From assembly GCF_000622145.1 (NCBI RefSeq), contig NZ_JHWH01000001.1, positions 285,678-349,677 of the forward strand: 64,000 nt of DNA, given 5' to 3'. Under the pieces are notes generated by a model. The model did not search any database, was not told where the DNA came from, and saw only the letters and a program-made list of their open reading frames with translations. Every line of letters starts with the position of its first letter. Positions within the stretch are counted from its first letter, which is position 1. Origin of the DNA: Paracoccus yeei ATCC BAA-599. GTDB lineage: Bacteria > Pseudomonadota > Alphaproteobacteria > Rhodobacterales > Rhodobacteraceae. Below are positions 1-8,264 of the stretch, one piece after another. A program made the position numbers and the translations under genes.

Positions 1-213
1 GAGGCGATGGCCGCCGCCAAGAAGATCGCCGAGAAGTCCATGATCGCCGTGCTTGCCGCCAAGGAGGCGGTGAACCGCGCCTATGAAACCACCCTGCGCG
101 AGGGCGTCCTGTTCGAGCGGCGGACCTTTCAGGCGCTGTTCGCGACCGAGGACCAGAAGGAAGGCATGAGCGCCTTCCTGGAAAAGCGCGCGCCGCAGTT
201 CCGCGACCGCTGA
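1..213 (+). CDS. Enoyl-CoA hydratase, C-terminal fragment
   Basis: Partial gene that enters from the left edge already in frame, leaving about 70 residues. The tail, with a stretch reading [12 protein letters not shown] followed by [14 protein letters not shown], is the characteristic C-terminal helix region of crotonase-fold enoyl-CoA hydratases, which hydrate trans-2-enoyl-CoA in beta-oxidation. The catalytic glutamates and oxyanion-hole glycines lie outside the window. It sits directly upstream of rpsT and dnaA, an arrangement I recall from Rhodobacterales. Family assignment is firm from the tail; substrate range cannot be judged. Confidence 0.88.
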   Translation, partial: EAMAAAKKIAEKSMIAVLAAKEAVNRAYETTLREGVLFERRTFQALFATEDQKEGMSAFLEKRAPQFRDR

Positions 214-358
214 TTGCGCTTGGCATTGCCGGAGCGCCGGTGTATAGGGCCGGCCTGACATGCGCGTGGGCCCGCTTAGGCAAGAATCATGACCGTCCCG
301 GATGGGACGGTGCCGTGGGGCTTTTGCGCGATCAAGATATTCGGAGAGACAAGCACCC

Positions 359-628
359 ATGGCCAATACGCCCCAGTCCAAGAAACGCGCACGCCAGATC
401 GAGCGCGTCACCGCCGTCAACAAGGCCCGCCGTTCGCGCATTCGCACCTTCCTGCGCAAGGTCGAGGAAGCCATCGCCGGCGGCAATGCCGACGCGGCCC
501 GCGAAGCGCTGAAGAACGCCCAGCCCGAACTGATGCGCGGCGTGACCAAGGGCGTCGTTCACAAGAACACCGCGGCGCGCAAGATCTCGCGTCTGGCGGC
601 CCGCGTGAAGGCCCTGTCGAACGCCTGA
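359..628 (+). CDS. rpsT: 30S ribosomal protein S20
   Basis: 89-residue basic protein of the small ribosomal subunit that binds 16S rRNA. It starts [13 protein letters not shown] and ends with the S20 helix containing [12 protein letters not shown], at the usual family length. The frame is open further upstream, but the ATG at 359 is chosen because it gives the canonical N-terminus and follows a CGGAGAGA ribosome-binding site about ten bases earlier. It stands as a single gene between echA and dnaA; no clear intrinsic terminator with a T-tract follows it. Confidence 0.97.
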   Translation: MANTPQSKKRARQIERVTAVNKARRSRIRTFLRKVEEAIAGGNADAAREALKNAQPELMRGVTKGVVHKNTAARKISRLAARVKALSNA

Positions 629-1124
629 GGCGCTGCGGCAAATCCGCAACTGAGATCGAACAATACGGGGGCGCGTTCTTTACCGAACGTGCCCTTTGGC
701 ATCAAAAGCATAGCCGCAAGGCCCTGATCTTGCCCGATTTTCAAGGGACGGTCCGGGCCGTGCACGGCGTCAGATTCGTCTGGCAAAGTGGCTGTCAAGC
801 ACGAAGATCGGTTGTCGGCCGAGCGCCGTTCTTGCTAGCTTCGGTCCAGCGATTCACGTCGCACCTGGGGGACATGCTCCGCAACCGGCACTGCCTGCCG
901 GCACGCGGACCGGCAGCATGATCGCGGGACGATCTGCTACCTGATGAAGCACGAGGCCGGCTGCCACCGGCGTCTGCTTCGTGTCTGGAATCGAAGGCTG
1001 CGGAGGCAGCCGGCCGCTTTTGGCGGCTGGTTCTTTCGTTGACCGCGAATCCGTCCCCCCTGTGCCGATGCCGAATCAAGGCGCGACGGTGAACCCCCGT
1101 GAAAACCGGGGGGCCGCGCTAAAC
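629..1124. other. Intergenic region upstream of dnaA
   Basis: About 500 bases without a convincing gene, holding the 3' end of the rpsT transcript and the dnaA leader. Two inverted repeats are visible: CTGCCGG at 895-901 pairing with CCGGCAG at 910-916, and a longer imperfect hairpin at 946-980 with arms GAAGCA/TGCTTC and CCGG/CCGG. Neither has a T-tract, so they look like leader structure rather than terminators. No TTATNCACA DnaA box was found by eye on either strand, nor an AT-rich unwinding element, so this does not look like a classical oriC. Confidence 0.6.
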
Positions 1125-2516
1125 ATGGGCAAGGAAACGGACTTGGGCGAGATGGACAAGATTTGGGGGCAGGCGCGTGAAGAACTGCAAAGAATCGTCG
1201 GAGCGGACAGCTTCGCGACCTGGATCGACCCGCTGAAGCTGGCCGAGGTCGATGACGGCACCGCCGTGATCGCCTGCCCCACCCGCTTCCTGTCGGACTG
1301 GGTGTCACGCCATTACAGCGACGACATCCTGACCGTGCTGGACCGCCTGGGCGGCCCGGTGCACCGGCTGAGCTTCGAGACGCGCAGCCAGGCGGCCAGC
1401 CCTGCCGCCGCCGCGCCCAAGCGCCCCGCCGCCCGTCAGGACGCCACCCGCGGAGACGCCCGGGCCGAGGGCGAGGAGCTGACCGCGCCGCTGGACCAGC
1501 GCTTCACCTTCGAGAATTTCGTCGTTGGCAAGCCCAACGAACTCGCCCATGCCGCCGCCCGCCGCGTGGCCGAGGGCGGGCCCGTAACCTTCAACCCGCT
1601 GTTCCTTTACGGCGGCGTGGGCCTGGGCAAGACCCACCTGATGCATGCCATCGCGCGCGAGATCCAGGCCCGCCAGCCCGATGCCCGCGTGCTGTACCTG
1701 TCGGCGGAACAGTTCATGTACCGCTTCGTCCAGGCGCTGCGCGACCGGACCGTAATGGATTTCAAGGAACTGTTCCGCACCGTCTCGGTGCTGATGGTCG
1801 ACGACGTCCAGTTCATCGCCGGCAAGGATTCCACGCAGGAGGAATTCTTCCATACCTTCAACACCCTGGTCGACCAGGGCAAGCAGATCGTGATTTCCGC
1901 CGACCGCGCGCCGGGCGAGATCAAGGACATGGAGGAGCGCATCAAGTCGCGCCTGCAATGCGGGCTGGTCGTGGACCTGCACCCCACCGACTACGAACTG
2001 CGGCTGGGCATCCTGCAAAGCAAGACCGACGCCTTCCGCCAGCAATATCCGGGCCTTCTGCTGGCGCCGGGCGTGCTGGAGTTCCTGGCCCATCGCATCA
2101 CCTCGAACGTGCGCGTGCTGGAAGGCGCGCTGCAGCGGCTGTTCGCCTTTGCCAGCCTGATGGGGCGCGAGATCACGCTGGACATGACGCAGGAATGCCT
2201 GGCCGACATCCTGCGCGCCAACGACCGCAAGGTCTCGATCGAGGAGATCCAGCGCAAGGTCGCCGAGCATTACAACATCCGCCTGTCGGACATGATCGGG
2301 CCGAAGCGCGTGCGCACCGTCGCCCGACCCCGCCAGATCGCGATGTATCTGGCCAAGCAGATGACCTCGCGCAGCCTGCCCGAGATCGGCCGCCGGTTCG
2401 GCGGGCGGGATCACACGACGATCATGCATGGCGTGAAGAAGATCGAGGAGCTGCGCAGCGCCGACCGCAGCCTGGCCGAGGACATCGACCTGCTGCGCCG
2501 CCTGCTGGAAGCCTGA
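1125..2516 (+). CDS. dnaA: Chromosomal replication initiator DnaA
   Basis: 463-residue AAA+ initiator that binds oriC and melts it to start replication. Domain I spans roughly residues 11-85 (IWGQAREELQRIV onward), followed by a low-complexity Ala/Pro linker at 86-120. The AAA+ domain has Walker A GGVGLGKT at 163-170 and Walker B VLMVDD at 222-227; the domain IV DNA-binding signature GRDHTTIMHG is at 427-436. The frame stays open to 981, and ATGs at 1068, 1125 and 1152 are all possible; 1125 is chosen as a compromise without a strong Shine-Dalgarno site. dnaN follows after 72 bases. Confidence 0.95.
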   Translation: MGKETDLGEMDKIWGQAREELQRIVGADSFATWIDPLKLAEVDDGTAVIACPTRFLSDWVSRHYSDDILTVLDRLGGPVHRLSFETRSQAASPAAAAPKRPAARQDATRGDARAEGEELTAPLDQRFTFENFVVGKPNELAHAAARRVAEGGPVTFNPLFLYGGVGLGKTHLMHAIAREIQARQPDARVLYLSAEQFMYRFVQALRDRTVMDFKELFRTVSVLMVDDVQFIAGKDSTQEEFFHTFNTLVDQGKQIVISADRAPGEIKDMEERIKSRLQCGLVVDLHPTDYELRLGILQSKTDAFRQQYPGLLLAPGVLEFLAHRITSNVRVLEGALQRLFAFASLMGREITLDMTQECLADILRANDRKVSIEEIQRKVAEHYNIRLSDMIGPKRVRTVARPRQIAMYLAKQMTSRSLPEIGRRFGGRDHTTIMHGVKKIEELRSADRSLAEDIDLLRRLLEA

Positions 2517-2588
2517 TCGCAGCCGCTTGACCCCGCGCGGGATTCTGCCACATTGGCGCCCCGCGCCGGATCAGGATGAGGATTAGTG

Positions 2589-3707
2589 ATGAAATTTGCC
2601 ATTGAACGGGCCGATCTGGTCAAGGCCGTGGCCCAGGCCCAATCCGTGGTCGAACGGCGCAACACGATCCCGATCCTGGCCAACGTCCTGATCGAGGCCA
2701 CGGCCGAGGGCGTCAGCTTTCGCGCGACCGATCTCGACACCGAAATCGTCTATCGCACCACCGCCCAGGTCGAGCAGCCCGGCGCGACCACGGTTTCGGC
2801 CAGCATGCTCAACGACATCGCCCGCAAGCTGCCGGACGGGGCGCTGATCCAGCTGGGGCTGGACGGCGGTTCGCAGCGGCTTTCGGTGCAGGCGGGGCGG
2901 TCGAACTTCAGCCTGGCGACGCTGCCGCGCGAGGATTTCCCGGTCATGTCGGCATCGGAATACGCGGCGAACTTCAGCGCCCCGGCGCTGGTCCTGCGGC
3001 GGCTGTTCGACAAGTCCAAGTTCGCGATCTCGAACGAGGAAACGCGCTATTACCTGAACGGCGTCTATATGCATGTGGCCGAGGGCGCGGACGGGCCCAG
3101 CCTGCGCTGCGTGGCGACCGACGGCCACCGGCTGGCCCGCATCGACGCCCCCCTGCCCGGCGGCGCGGCCGACATGCCGGGCGTCATCGTGCCGCGCAAG
3201 ACGGTGGCGGAACTGCGCAAGCTGCTGGACGACGACGAGACCGAGATCGCGGTGTCCGTCAGCGAAACCAAGGTGCGCTTCGCGACGCCCATGATCACCC
3301 TGACCTCGAAGGTGATCGACGGCACCTTCCCCGATTATACCCGGGTGATCCCGTCCTCGAACACCCGCAAGCTCGAGGTGGACGCGGGCGACTTCGCCAA
3401 GGCGGTGGACCGGGTGGCGACCGTCAGCAGCGAACGTTCGCGCGCGGTCAAGCTGTCCCTGGACGAAGATCGGCTGGTCCTGTCGGTCAACGCCCCCGAC
3501 GCCGGCGCGGCGGATGAGGAGCTGTCGGTCGCCTATGCCGACGATCCGCTGGAAATCGGCTTCAACGCCAAGTACCTGCACGAAATCGCCAGCCAGATCG
3601 AGCGCGAGAACGCGGTCTTTCTGTTCAACGGCTCGGGCGACGCGGCGCTGATCCGCGAGGGCGGCGACAGCACCGCCGTCTATGTCGTGATGCCGATGCG
3701 CGTGTGA
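2589..3707 (+). CDS. dnaN: DNA polymerase III beta sliding clamp
   Basis: 372-residue ring-forming clamp that tethers polymerase III to DNA. The N-terminus MKFAIERADLVKAVAQAQ, the NTIPILANVLIEA segment and the C-terminal PMRV are typical of DnaN, and the length matches the three-domain family. A GTG codon directly precedes the ATG; the ATG at 2589 is preferred, with AGGATGAGGATTAG ahead of it as ribosome-binding site. It lies between dnaA and recF in the conserved replication cluster and overlaps recF by four bases. Confidence 0.97.
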   Translation: MKFAIERADLVKAVAQAQSVVERRNTIPILANVLIEATAEGVSFRATDLDTEIVYRTTAQVEQPGATTVSASMLNDIARKLPDGALIQLGLDGGSQRLSVQAGRSNFSLATLPREDFPVMSASEYAANFSAPALVLRRLFDKSKFAISNEETRYYLNGVYMHVAEGADGPSLRCVATDGHRLARIDAPLPGGAADMPGVIVPRKTVAELRKLLDDDETEIAVSVSETKVRFATPMITLTSKVIDGTFPDYTRVIPSSNTRKLEVDAGDFAKAVDRVATVSSERSRAVKLSLDEDRLVLSVNAPDAGAADEELSVAYADDPLEIGFNAKYLHEIASQIERENAVFLFNGSGDAALIREGGDSTAVYVVMPMRV

Positions 3708-4777
3708 CGCTGAGCCGCCTGCACCTGACCCAGTTCCGCAGCTGGGCCAGGCTGGACCTGGAGCTTGACGGACGGCCGCTGGCGATCCACGGCCCGAACG
3801 GCGCGGGCAAGACGAACATTCTGGAAGCCGCCTCGATGCTGTCCCCCGGCCGGGGCATGCGCGGCGCCCCGCCTGGCGATCAGGCGCGGCAGGGGCCGGA
3901 CGTGGGCTGGCAGATCCGGGCGCAGATCGGCGATCAGGCGGTCGTGACCCGCGCAGCCCCCGGCCAGCCGCGCGAGGTCATGATCGACGACAAGCCCGCG
4001 CCGCAGGTGGCGCTGGGGCGGCTGATGCGGGTGATCTGGCTGGTGCCGGCGATGGACCGGCTGTGGACCGACGCGCCCGAACAGCGCCGCCGCTTTCTGG
4101 ACCGCGTGACGCTGAGCTTCGCCCCCTTCCATGCCGAGGACGCGCTGGGTTACGACAAGGCCATGCGCGAACGCAATCGCCTGCTGCGCGACGAGGTGCG
4201 CGACGACCGCTGGTATCGGGCGCTGGAATCGCAGATGGCCGACATGGGCGCCGCGATCACCCGCAATCGGCAGGACGCCATCGCCCGGATCATGCAGGCC
4301 CAGCAGGGCGCGGAAACCGCCTTTCCGGCCGCGCGCCTGACCCTGCTGCCGGGCGAAGGCTTCGCCGACGATCCCGACCCCGCCAGCATCGCCGTCCGCC
4401 TGGCCGAGACCCGGTCCCGCGACATGGCCGCCGGCCGCACCCTGACCGGCCCGCACCGCGCGGACCTGGGCGCGCATTGGGGGCCGCAGGACATGCCCGC
4501 CGCGCTAAGCTCGACCGGCGAGCAAAAGGCGATGCTGCTGTCGCTGATCCTGGCGAACGCCCGCGCCCTGTCCGGGGAAAGCCCGGTCCTGCTGCTGGAC
4601 GAGGTCGCGGCCCATCTTGACGCCGACCGCCGCGCGGCATTGCATGACGAGATCTGCGCGCTCGATGCGCAAAGCCTGCTGACCGGCACGGGACCCGAGC
4701 TGTTCGACAGCCTGCGGGACCGGGCGCAATTCCTGGCCGTGCGCCGCGACGGCGCCACATCCGAGGTTCTGCCATGA
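3704..4777 (+). CDS. recF: DNA replication/repair protein RecF
   Basis: 357-residue SMC-like ATPase that loads RecA at gaps with RecO and RecR. Walker A GPNGAGKT is at residues 30-37. Near the C-terminus the ABC signature region STGEQKAMLLSLILA is followed by a Walker B segment VLLLDEVAAHLD. The GTG start overlaps the dnaN stop (GTGTGA), indicating translational coupling, and the stop overlaps the next gene as ATGA. Its partner recO is encoded about 2.3 kb downstream. Confidence 0.96.
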   Translation: MTLSRLHLTQFRSWARLDLELDGRPLAIHGPNGAGKTNILEAASMLSPGRGMRGAPPGDQARQGPDVGWQIRAQIGDQAVVTRAAPGQPREVMIDDKPAPQVALGRLMRVIWLVPAMDRLWTDAPEQRRRFLDRVTLSFAPFHAEDALGYDKAMRERNRLLRDEVRDDRWYRALESQMADMGAAITRNRQDAIARIMQAQQGAETAFPAARLTLLPGEGFADDPDPASIAVRLAETRSRDMAAGRTLTGPHRADLGAHWGPQDMPAALSSTGEQKAMLLSLILANARALSGESPVLLLDEVAAHLDADRRAALHDEICALDAQSLLTGTGPELFDSLRDRAQFLAVRRDGATSEVLP

Positions 4778-5202
4778 AACGGGAACGTGTCACCCTGATT
4801 ACCCTGGGCGTCCAGGATCTGGATCGCAGCCGACGCTTTTACGCCGACTGGGGATGGCAGGCGCATCCCGCCTCGCAGCCGGGGCTGGTGCTGTTCCAGA
4901 TGACCGGCGCGGCGCTGGCGCTGTTCCAGCGCGGCGAGCTGGCCCACGACCAGGGGCGCCCCGAGGCAGAGCTTGGCACCGGCGCCATGACGCTGGCGCA
5001 GAACTGTGCCGACGACGCCGAAGCGGATGCCGTCTTTGCCGCCGCGCTGGCCGCCGGGGCGCGGGCGATCAAGCCGCCCGAAAAGGCGGTCTGGGGCGGC
5101 TATTCCGGCTATTTCGCCGATCCCGACGGCCATGTCTGGGAAATCGCCTGCAACCCGTTCTGGCCGCTGGATGCGGACGGCGGTCTGACCCTGCCCGGCT
5201 AA
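4774..5202 (+). CDS. VOC family (glyoxalase-like) protein
   Basis: 142-residue protein of the vicinal oxygen chelate fold. The opening VTLITLGVQDLDRSRRFYADWGW is the usual first beta-alpha-beta unit, and the tail FADPDGHVWEIACNP carries the terminal metal-site glutamate motif. Members include dioxygenases, glyoxalases and antibiotic-binding proteins; nothing here fixes the substrate. It overlaps recF by ATGA, so it is probably co-transcribed with dnaN-recF. Its stop overlaps the stop of the convergent adenine deaminase gene by three bases. Confidence 0.88.
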   Translation: MKRERVTLITLGVQDLDRSRRFYADWGWQAHPASQPGLVLFQMTGAALALFQRGELAHDQGRPEAELGTGAMTLAQNCADDAEADAVFAAALAAGARAIKPPEKAVWGGYSGYFADPDGHVWEIACNPFWPLDADGGLTLPG

Positions 5203-6974
5203 ACGGTCAGGTCCACGATCTGGAAGCTGCGCACATCAACGATGCCAAGGTCCGAGATGCGCAGCTCCGGGATCACCACCAGCGCCAGCAGCGAATGCTG
5301 CATATAGGCGTTGTTGAGCGTGCAGCCGCAATCCTGCATCGCCCGGACGATGGCCTGCGCCGCCTCGGCCACCTCGGGCGCGGACAGGTCCGACATCAGC
5401 CCGGCAATGGGCAGGGCCACCGTCGCCAGTTCGGCGCCGTCGCGGAACACGGTGACGCCGCCGCCGATGTCCCCCAGGTGGTTCGCCGCCGCCGCCATCG
5501 TCTGACGGTCGGTGCCGACGACGATCATGTGGTGGCTGTCATGCGCGACGGTCGAGGCGACCGCGACCCGGCCCCGGTAGCCAAAGCCCGAAACGAAGCC
5601 GTTGACCACCCCGCCCGTGCCCCGGTGCCGTTCGACCAGCGCGATATGGCAGATGTCGCCCACGGGCTCGATCACGCCGCCCTGGACCGGCAGATCCGCC
5701 TCCAGCGCGCGTGTCGGGGCCTGGTTTTCCACGACGCCGATCACGCGCGCACGCACGCTGTCGCCGCTGGCCTGCGCGCGGAAATCCTCGGCCGCCAGCC
5801 GCTTGCCCAGGCGGACCGAGTGCCGCGCCCGCTCGGGCCAGTCGATGCGCGGGCAATCGACCAGCAGCCGGCCCTGCTCGGCCACCACCCGGCCCTGGGC
5901 GATGACCAGCTCCACCGGCAAGGCGGCCAGATCGGACGTCAGGATCACATCCGCCCGCCGCCCCGGCGTGATGCTGCCAAGCTCGCGTTCCAGCCCGAAG
6001 TGGCTTGCGGCATTGATCGTCGCCATCTGGATCGCCACCAGCGGGTCGCAGCCGCAGGCGATGGCGTGGCGCACCACCCGGTTCATGTGCCCGTCGTGGA
6101 CCAGCGTGCCGGAATGGCTGTCGTCGGTGCACAGGATGAAGAAGCGCGGGTCGAGGCCCTTTTCGGTGATCGCGGTGATCTGGCTTTCGACGTCGTACCA
6201 GGCCGATCCGAGCCGCATCATGCAGCCCATGCCCTGACGGACGCGGGCGATGCCCTGCGCCTCGGTCGTGGTCTCGTGGTCGTCGTTGGCGCCGCCCGCG
6301 ACATAGGCGTGGAATGGCCGGCCCAGGTCGGGGCTGGCGTAATGGCCGCCGACCGTCTTGCCCGCGGCAACGGTCGCGGCGATCTCGGCCAGCATCTGCG
6401 GATCGCCCGCCGCGACGCCGGGAAAGTTCATCATCTCGCCCAGACCGATGATGCCCTCCCAGCCCATGGCCTGGGCGACCTCGCCCTCGGTGATGGGCGC
6501 GCCGGTGGTTTCCAGGCCGGGGGCCGAAGGCGCGCAGCTGGGCATCTGGGTGAACATGCTGATCGGTTGCAGCAGCGATTCGTCGCGCATCAGCCGCACG
6601 CCCTCCAGTCCCAGCACGTTCGCGACCTCGTGCGGGTCGTGCAGGATGGTCGTCGTGCCATGCGGGATCACGGCTCCGGCAAAGCCGGCGGGGGTCAGCA
6701 TCCCCGATTCGACATGCATATGCGCGTCGATCAGCCCGGGGACCATGAAGCGGCCCGTCGCCTCGATCACCTGCGTGTCGGGGCCGACCGAGGGGCCCGC
6801 GTCTGGCCCGACATAGGCCACGCGGCCATCGGCCACCGCCACGTCGATGCCGGGGATCACCTCGCGCGTGTGGACGTTGACCCATTGCCCGCCCCGGATC
6901 ACCAGATCGGCCGGGGCGCGGCCGGCGGCCACCTCGACCAGCCGGGGCTGCGCTTGGATCCAGGGTTTCAGCAT
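5199..6974 (-). CDS. ade: Adenine deaminase
   Basis: 591-residue amidohydrolase converting adenine to hypoxanthine and ammonia in purine salvage. The first metal-binding motif is in the segment LIDAHMHVESGMLTP, with later motifs HDPHEVANVLG, DDSHSGTLVHDGH and a C-terminal region SITPGRRADVILTSDL. All are typical of the Ade family, as is the length. The frame continues upstream to 7700, but the ATG at 6974 is preceded by AAGGAGAG and gives the expected N-terminus. It is divergent from recO, with only 63 bases between the starts. Confidence 0.94.
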   Translation of the reverse strand: MLKPWIQAQPRLVEVAAGRAPADLVIRGGQWVNVHTREVIPGIDVAVADGRVAYVGPDAGPSVGPDTQVIEATGRFMVPGLIDAHMHVESGMLTPAGFAGAVIPHGTTTILHDPHEVANVLGLEGVRLMRDESLLQPISMFTQMPSCAPSAPGLETTGAPITEGEVAQAMGWEGIIGLGEMMNFPGVAAGDPQMLAEIAATVAAGKTVGGHYASPDLGRPFHAYVAGGANDDHETTTEAQGIARVRQGMGCMMRLGSAWYDVESQITAITEKGLDPRFFILCTDDSHSGTLVHDGHMNRVVRHAIACGCDPLVAIQMATINAASHFGLERELGSITPGRRADVILTSDLAALPVELVIAQGRVVAEQGRLLVDCPRIDWPERARHSVRLGKRLAAEDFRAQASGDSVRARVIGVVENQAPTRALEADLPVQGGVIEPVGDICHIALVERHRGTGGVVNGFVSGFGYRGRVAVASTVAHDSHHMIVVGTDRQTMAAAANHLGDIGGGVTVFRDGAELATVALPIAGLMSDLSAPEVAEAAQAIVRAMQDCGCTLNNAYMQHSLLALVVIPELRISDLGIVDVRSFQIVDLTV

Positions 6975-7037
6975 GGCTCTCTCCTTGTTCGTGGCCCCCA
7001 GATTGCGGCAGGGTGGCGGCGAAGGAAAGGCGGCGTG

Positions 7038-7763
7038 ATGGAATGGAGCGGCGAGGCCAGCGTGATGACCCGCACCAGGCACGGCGAGAACGCCGTGATC
7101 CTGACCGTGCTGTCGCGCGAGGCGGGGTTGATGCGCGGGCTGGTGCCCGGCGGCGCCAGCGCAAAGCGGTCCGCGATGCTGCAGCCCGGCAACCGCGTCA
7201 GCCTGCGCTGGCGCGCCCGGCTTGAAGATCAGCTGGGCACCTTCGCGGTCGAGCCCGGCCGGGCGCGGGCGGGGCTGCTGGCCGGGGCGGACGCGCTGGC
7301 GGGGGTGAACGCGGTGACGGCGCTGCTGTCCTGGGCGCTGCCCGAACGCGACCCGCACCCGCGCCTGTCGGACGCGACCGAGGCGCTGCTGGACCTGATG
7401 GACCAGGGCGCGCAGGGGGGCGACGGCTGGGCCGGGGCCTATCTGGCCTGGGAGATGTGCCTGCTGGACGAGTTGGGCTTTGGCCTGGACCTGTCGGCCT
7501 GCGCGGTGACGGGCGTCCGCGAAGGGCTGGCCTATGTCAGCCCGCGTTCGGGCCGCGCGGTCAGCGCCCAGGCGGCGGGCGACTGGGCGCCGCGCCTGCT
7601 GCCCCTGCCCGCGATCCTGGGCGGACGCGGCAACGGCGGCATCGGGGACGCCCTGGCCCTGACCGGGCACTTCCTGCAATCCCGCCTGGCCGAGGCCCAT
7701 GCCGGAAAGCCGCTGCCCCCGGCCCGCGCCAGGCTGGTCGCGCGGCTGGCGCGCGACCGTTAG
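7038..7763 (+). CDS. recO: DNA repair protein RecO
   Basis: 241-residue recombination mediator working with RecF and RecR. It begins MEWSGEASVMTRTRHGENAV and continues with VLSREAGLMRGLVPGG, the N-terminal OB-fold signature of RecO; the length is normal. The alphaproteobacterial form lacks the zinc-finger cysteines found in some other lineages. The frame is open far upstream through the antisense of ade, but the ATG at 7038 follows GGAAAGG and gives the family N-terminus. It converges with the next gene, six bases away. Confidence 0.95.
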   Translation: MEWSGEASVMTRTRHGENAVILTVLSREAGLMRGLVPGGASAKRSAMLQPGNRVSLRWRARLEDQLGTFAVEPGRARAGLLAGADALAGVNAVTALLSWALPERDPHPRLSDATEALLDLMDQGAQGGDGWAGAYLAWEMCLLDELGFGLDLSACAVTGVREGLAYVSPRSGRAVSAQAAGDWAPRLLPLPAILGGRGNGGIGDALALTGHFLQSRLAEAHAGKPLPPARARLVARLARDR

Positions 7764-7769
7764 GGGCTG

Positions 7770-8186
7770 CTACTTGCGATAGCCCGGCTCGAAGGTCAGA
7801 TAGGTCGGGCCGGTGATCTTCAGCACGCCGCCATCATAGGTGATGCCGTCGGCCTGGGCCAGCGCTGCCAGATAGCGGTTTTCCAGCCGGCCGGCATTGC
7901 CGGAACAGGCCATCCGCGTCGTGGTGATCGGGCCCAGCTTGAAGGCCGGCGGCTCGGCCGTCTGATTGGCGCTGTAGTGGTTGCAGGGCGCCTGCCCCGA
8001 AACCGAGCCGTCGCTGGCGATCTCGATGCCGACATTGCGCTGCGGCACGGTGTCCGAGCCGATGCCGACCAGCACATAGGGCCCGACGGGGATGTTGTGG
8101 GATGCACTTCCGGTCGGGGTGGGTTCGCAGGCGGCCAGTGCGGCCGTCGCGGCAAGCGCCGCCGCAAGGGGCAGGAAGCGGGTCAT
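7770..8186 (-). CDS. META-domain (HslJ-like) lipoprotein
   Basis: 138-residue envelope protein with a lipoprotein signal: Arg3, a hydrophobic Ala/Leu stretch, and the lipobox LAAC ending at Cys20. The mature part has the META/HslJ pattern, including APCNHYSANQ and TTRMAC, and a short final strand LTFEPGYRK. HslJ-type proteins are linked to heat and drug tolerance in other bacteria, but the role here is unknown. It is probably a single-gene unit, with mcd about 80 bases upstream on the same strand. Confidence 0.85.
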   Translation of the reverse strand: MTRFLPLAAALAATAALAACEPTPTGSASHNIPVGPYVLVGIGSDTVPQRNVGIEIASDGSVSGQAPCNHYSANQTAEPPAFKLGPITTTRMACSGNAGRLENRYLAALAQADGITYDGGVLKITGPTYLTFEPGYRK

Positions 8187-8264
8187 GGGCAGCTCCGTTC
8201 TGTCATTTGCCCGCCATAATGCCTGATCGGCCCCCGCTGTCCAGCCGGGGGCGGAATTTTCCCG

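Noticed and set aside
629..1124. Replication origin beside dnaA
   Set aside because: No DnaA boxes or AT-rich unwinding region could be seen by eye; kept only as a leader region.
4854..7037. Long N-terminal extension of the recO frame
   Set aside because: It runs antisense to ade; RecO homology starts at 7038 with a good ribosome-binding site.
8225..8250. Terminator between the META lipoprotein and mcd genes
   Set aside because: The hairpin CCCCCG/CGGGGG is present, but no T-tract follows it on the strand being transcribed.
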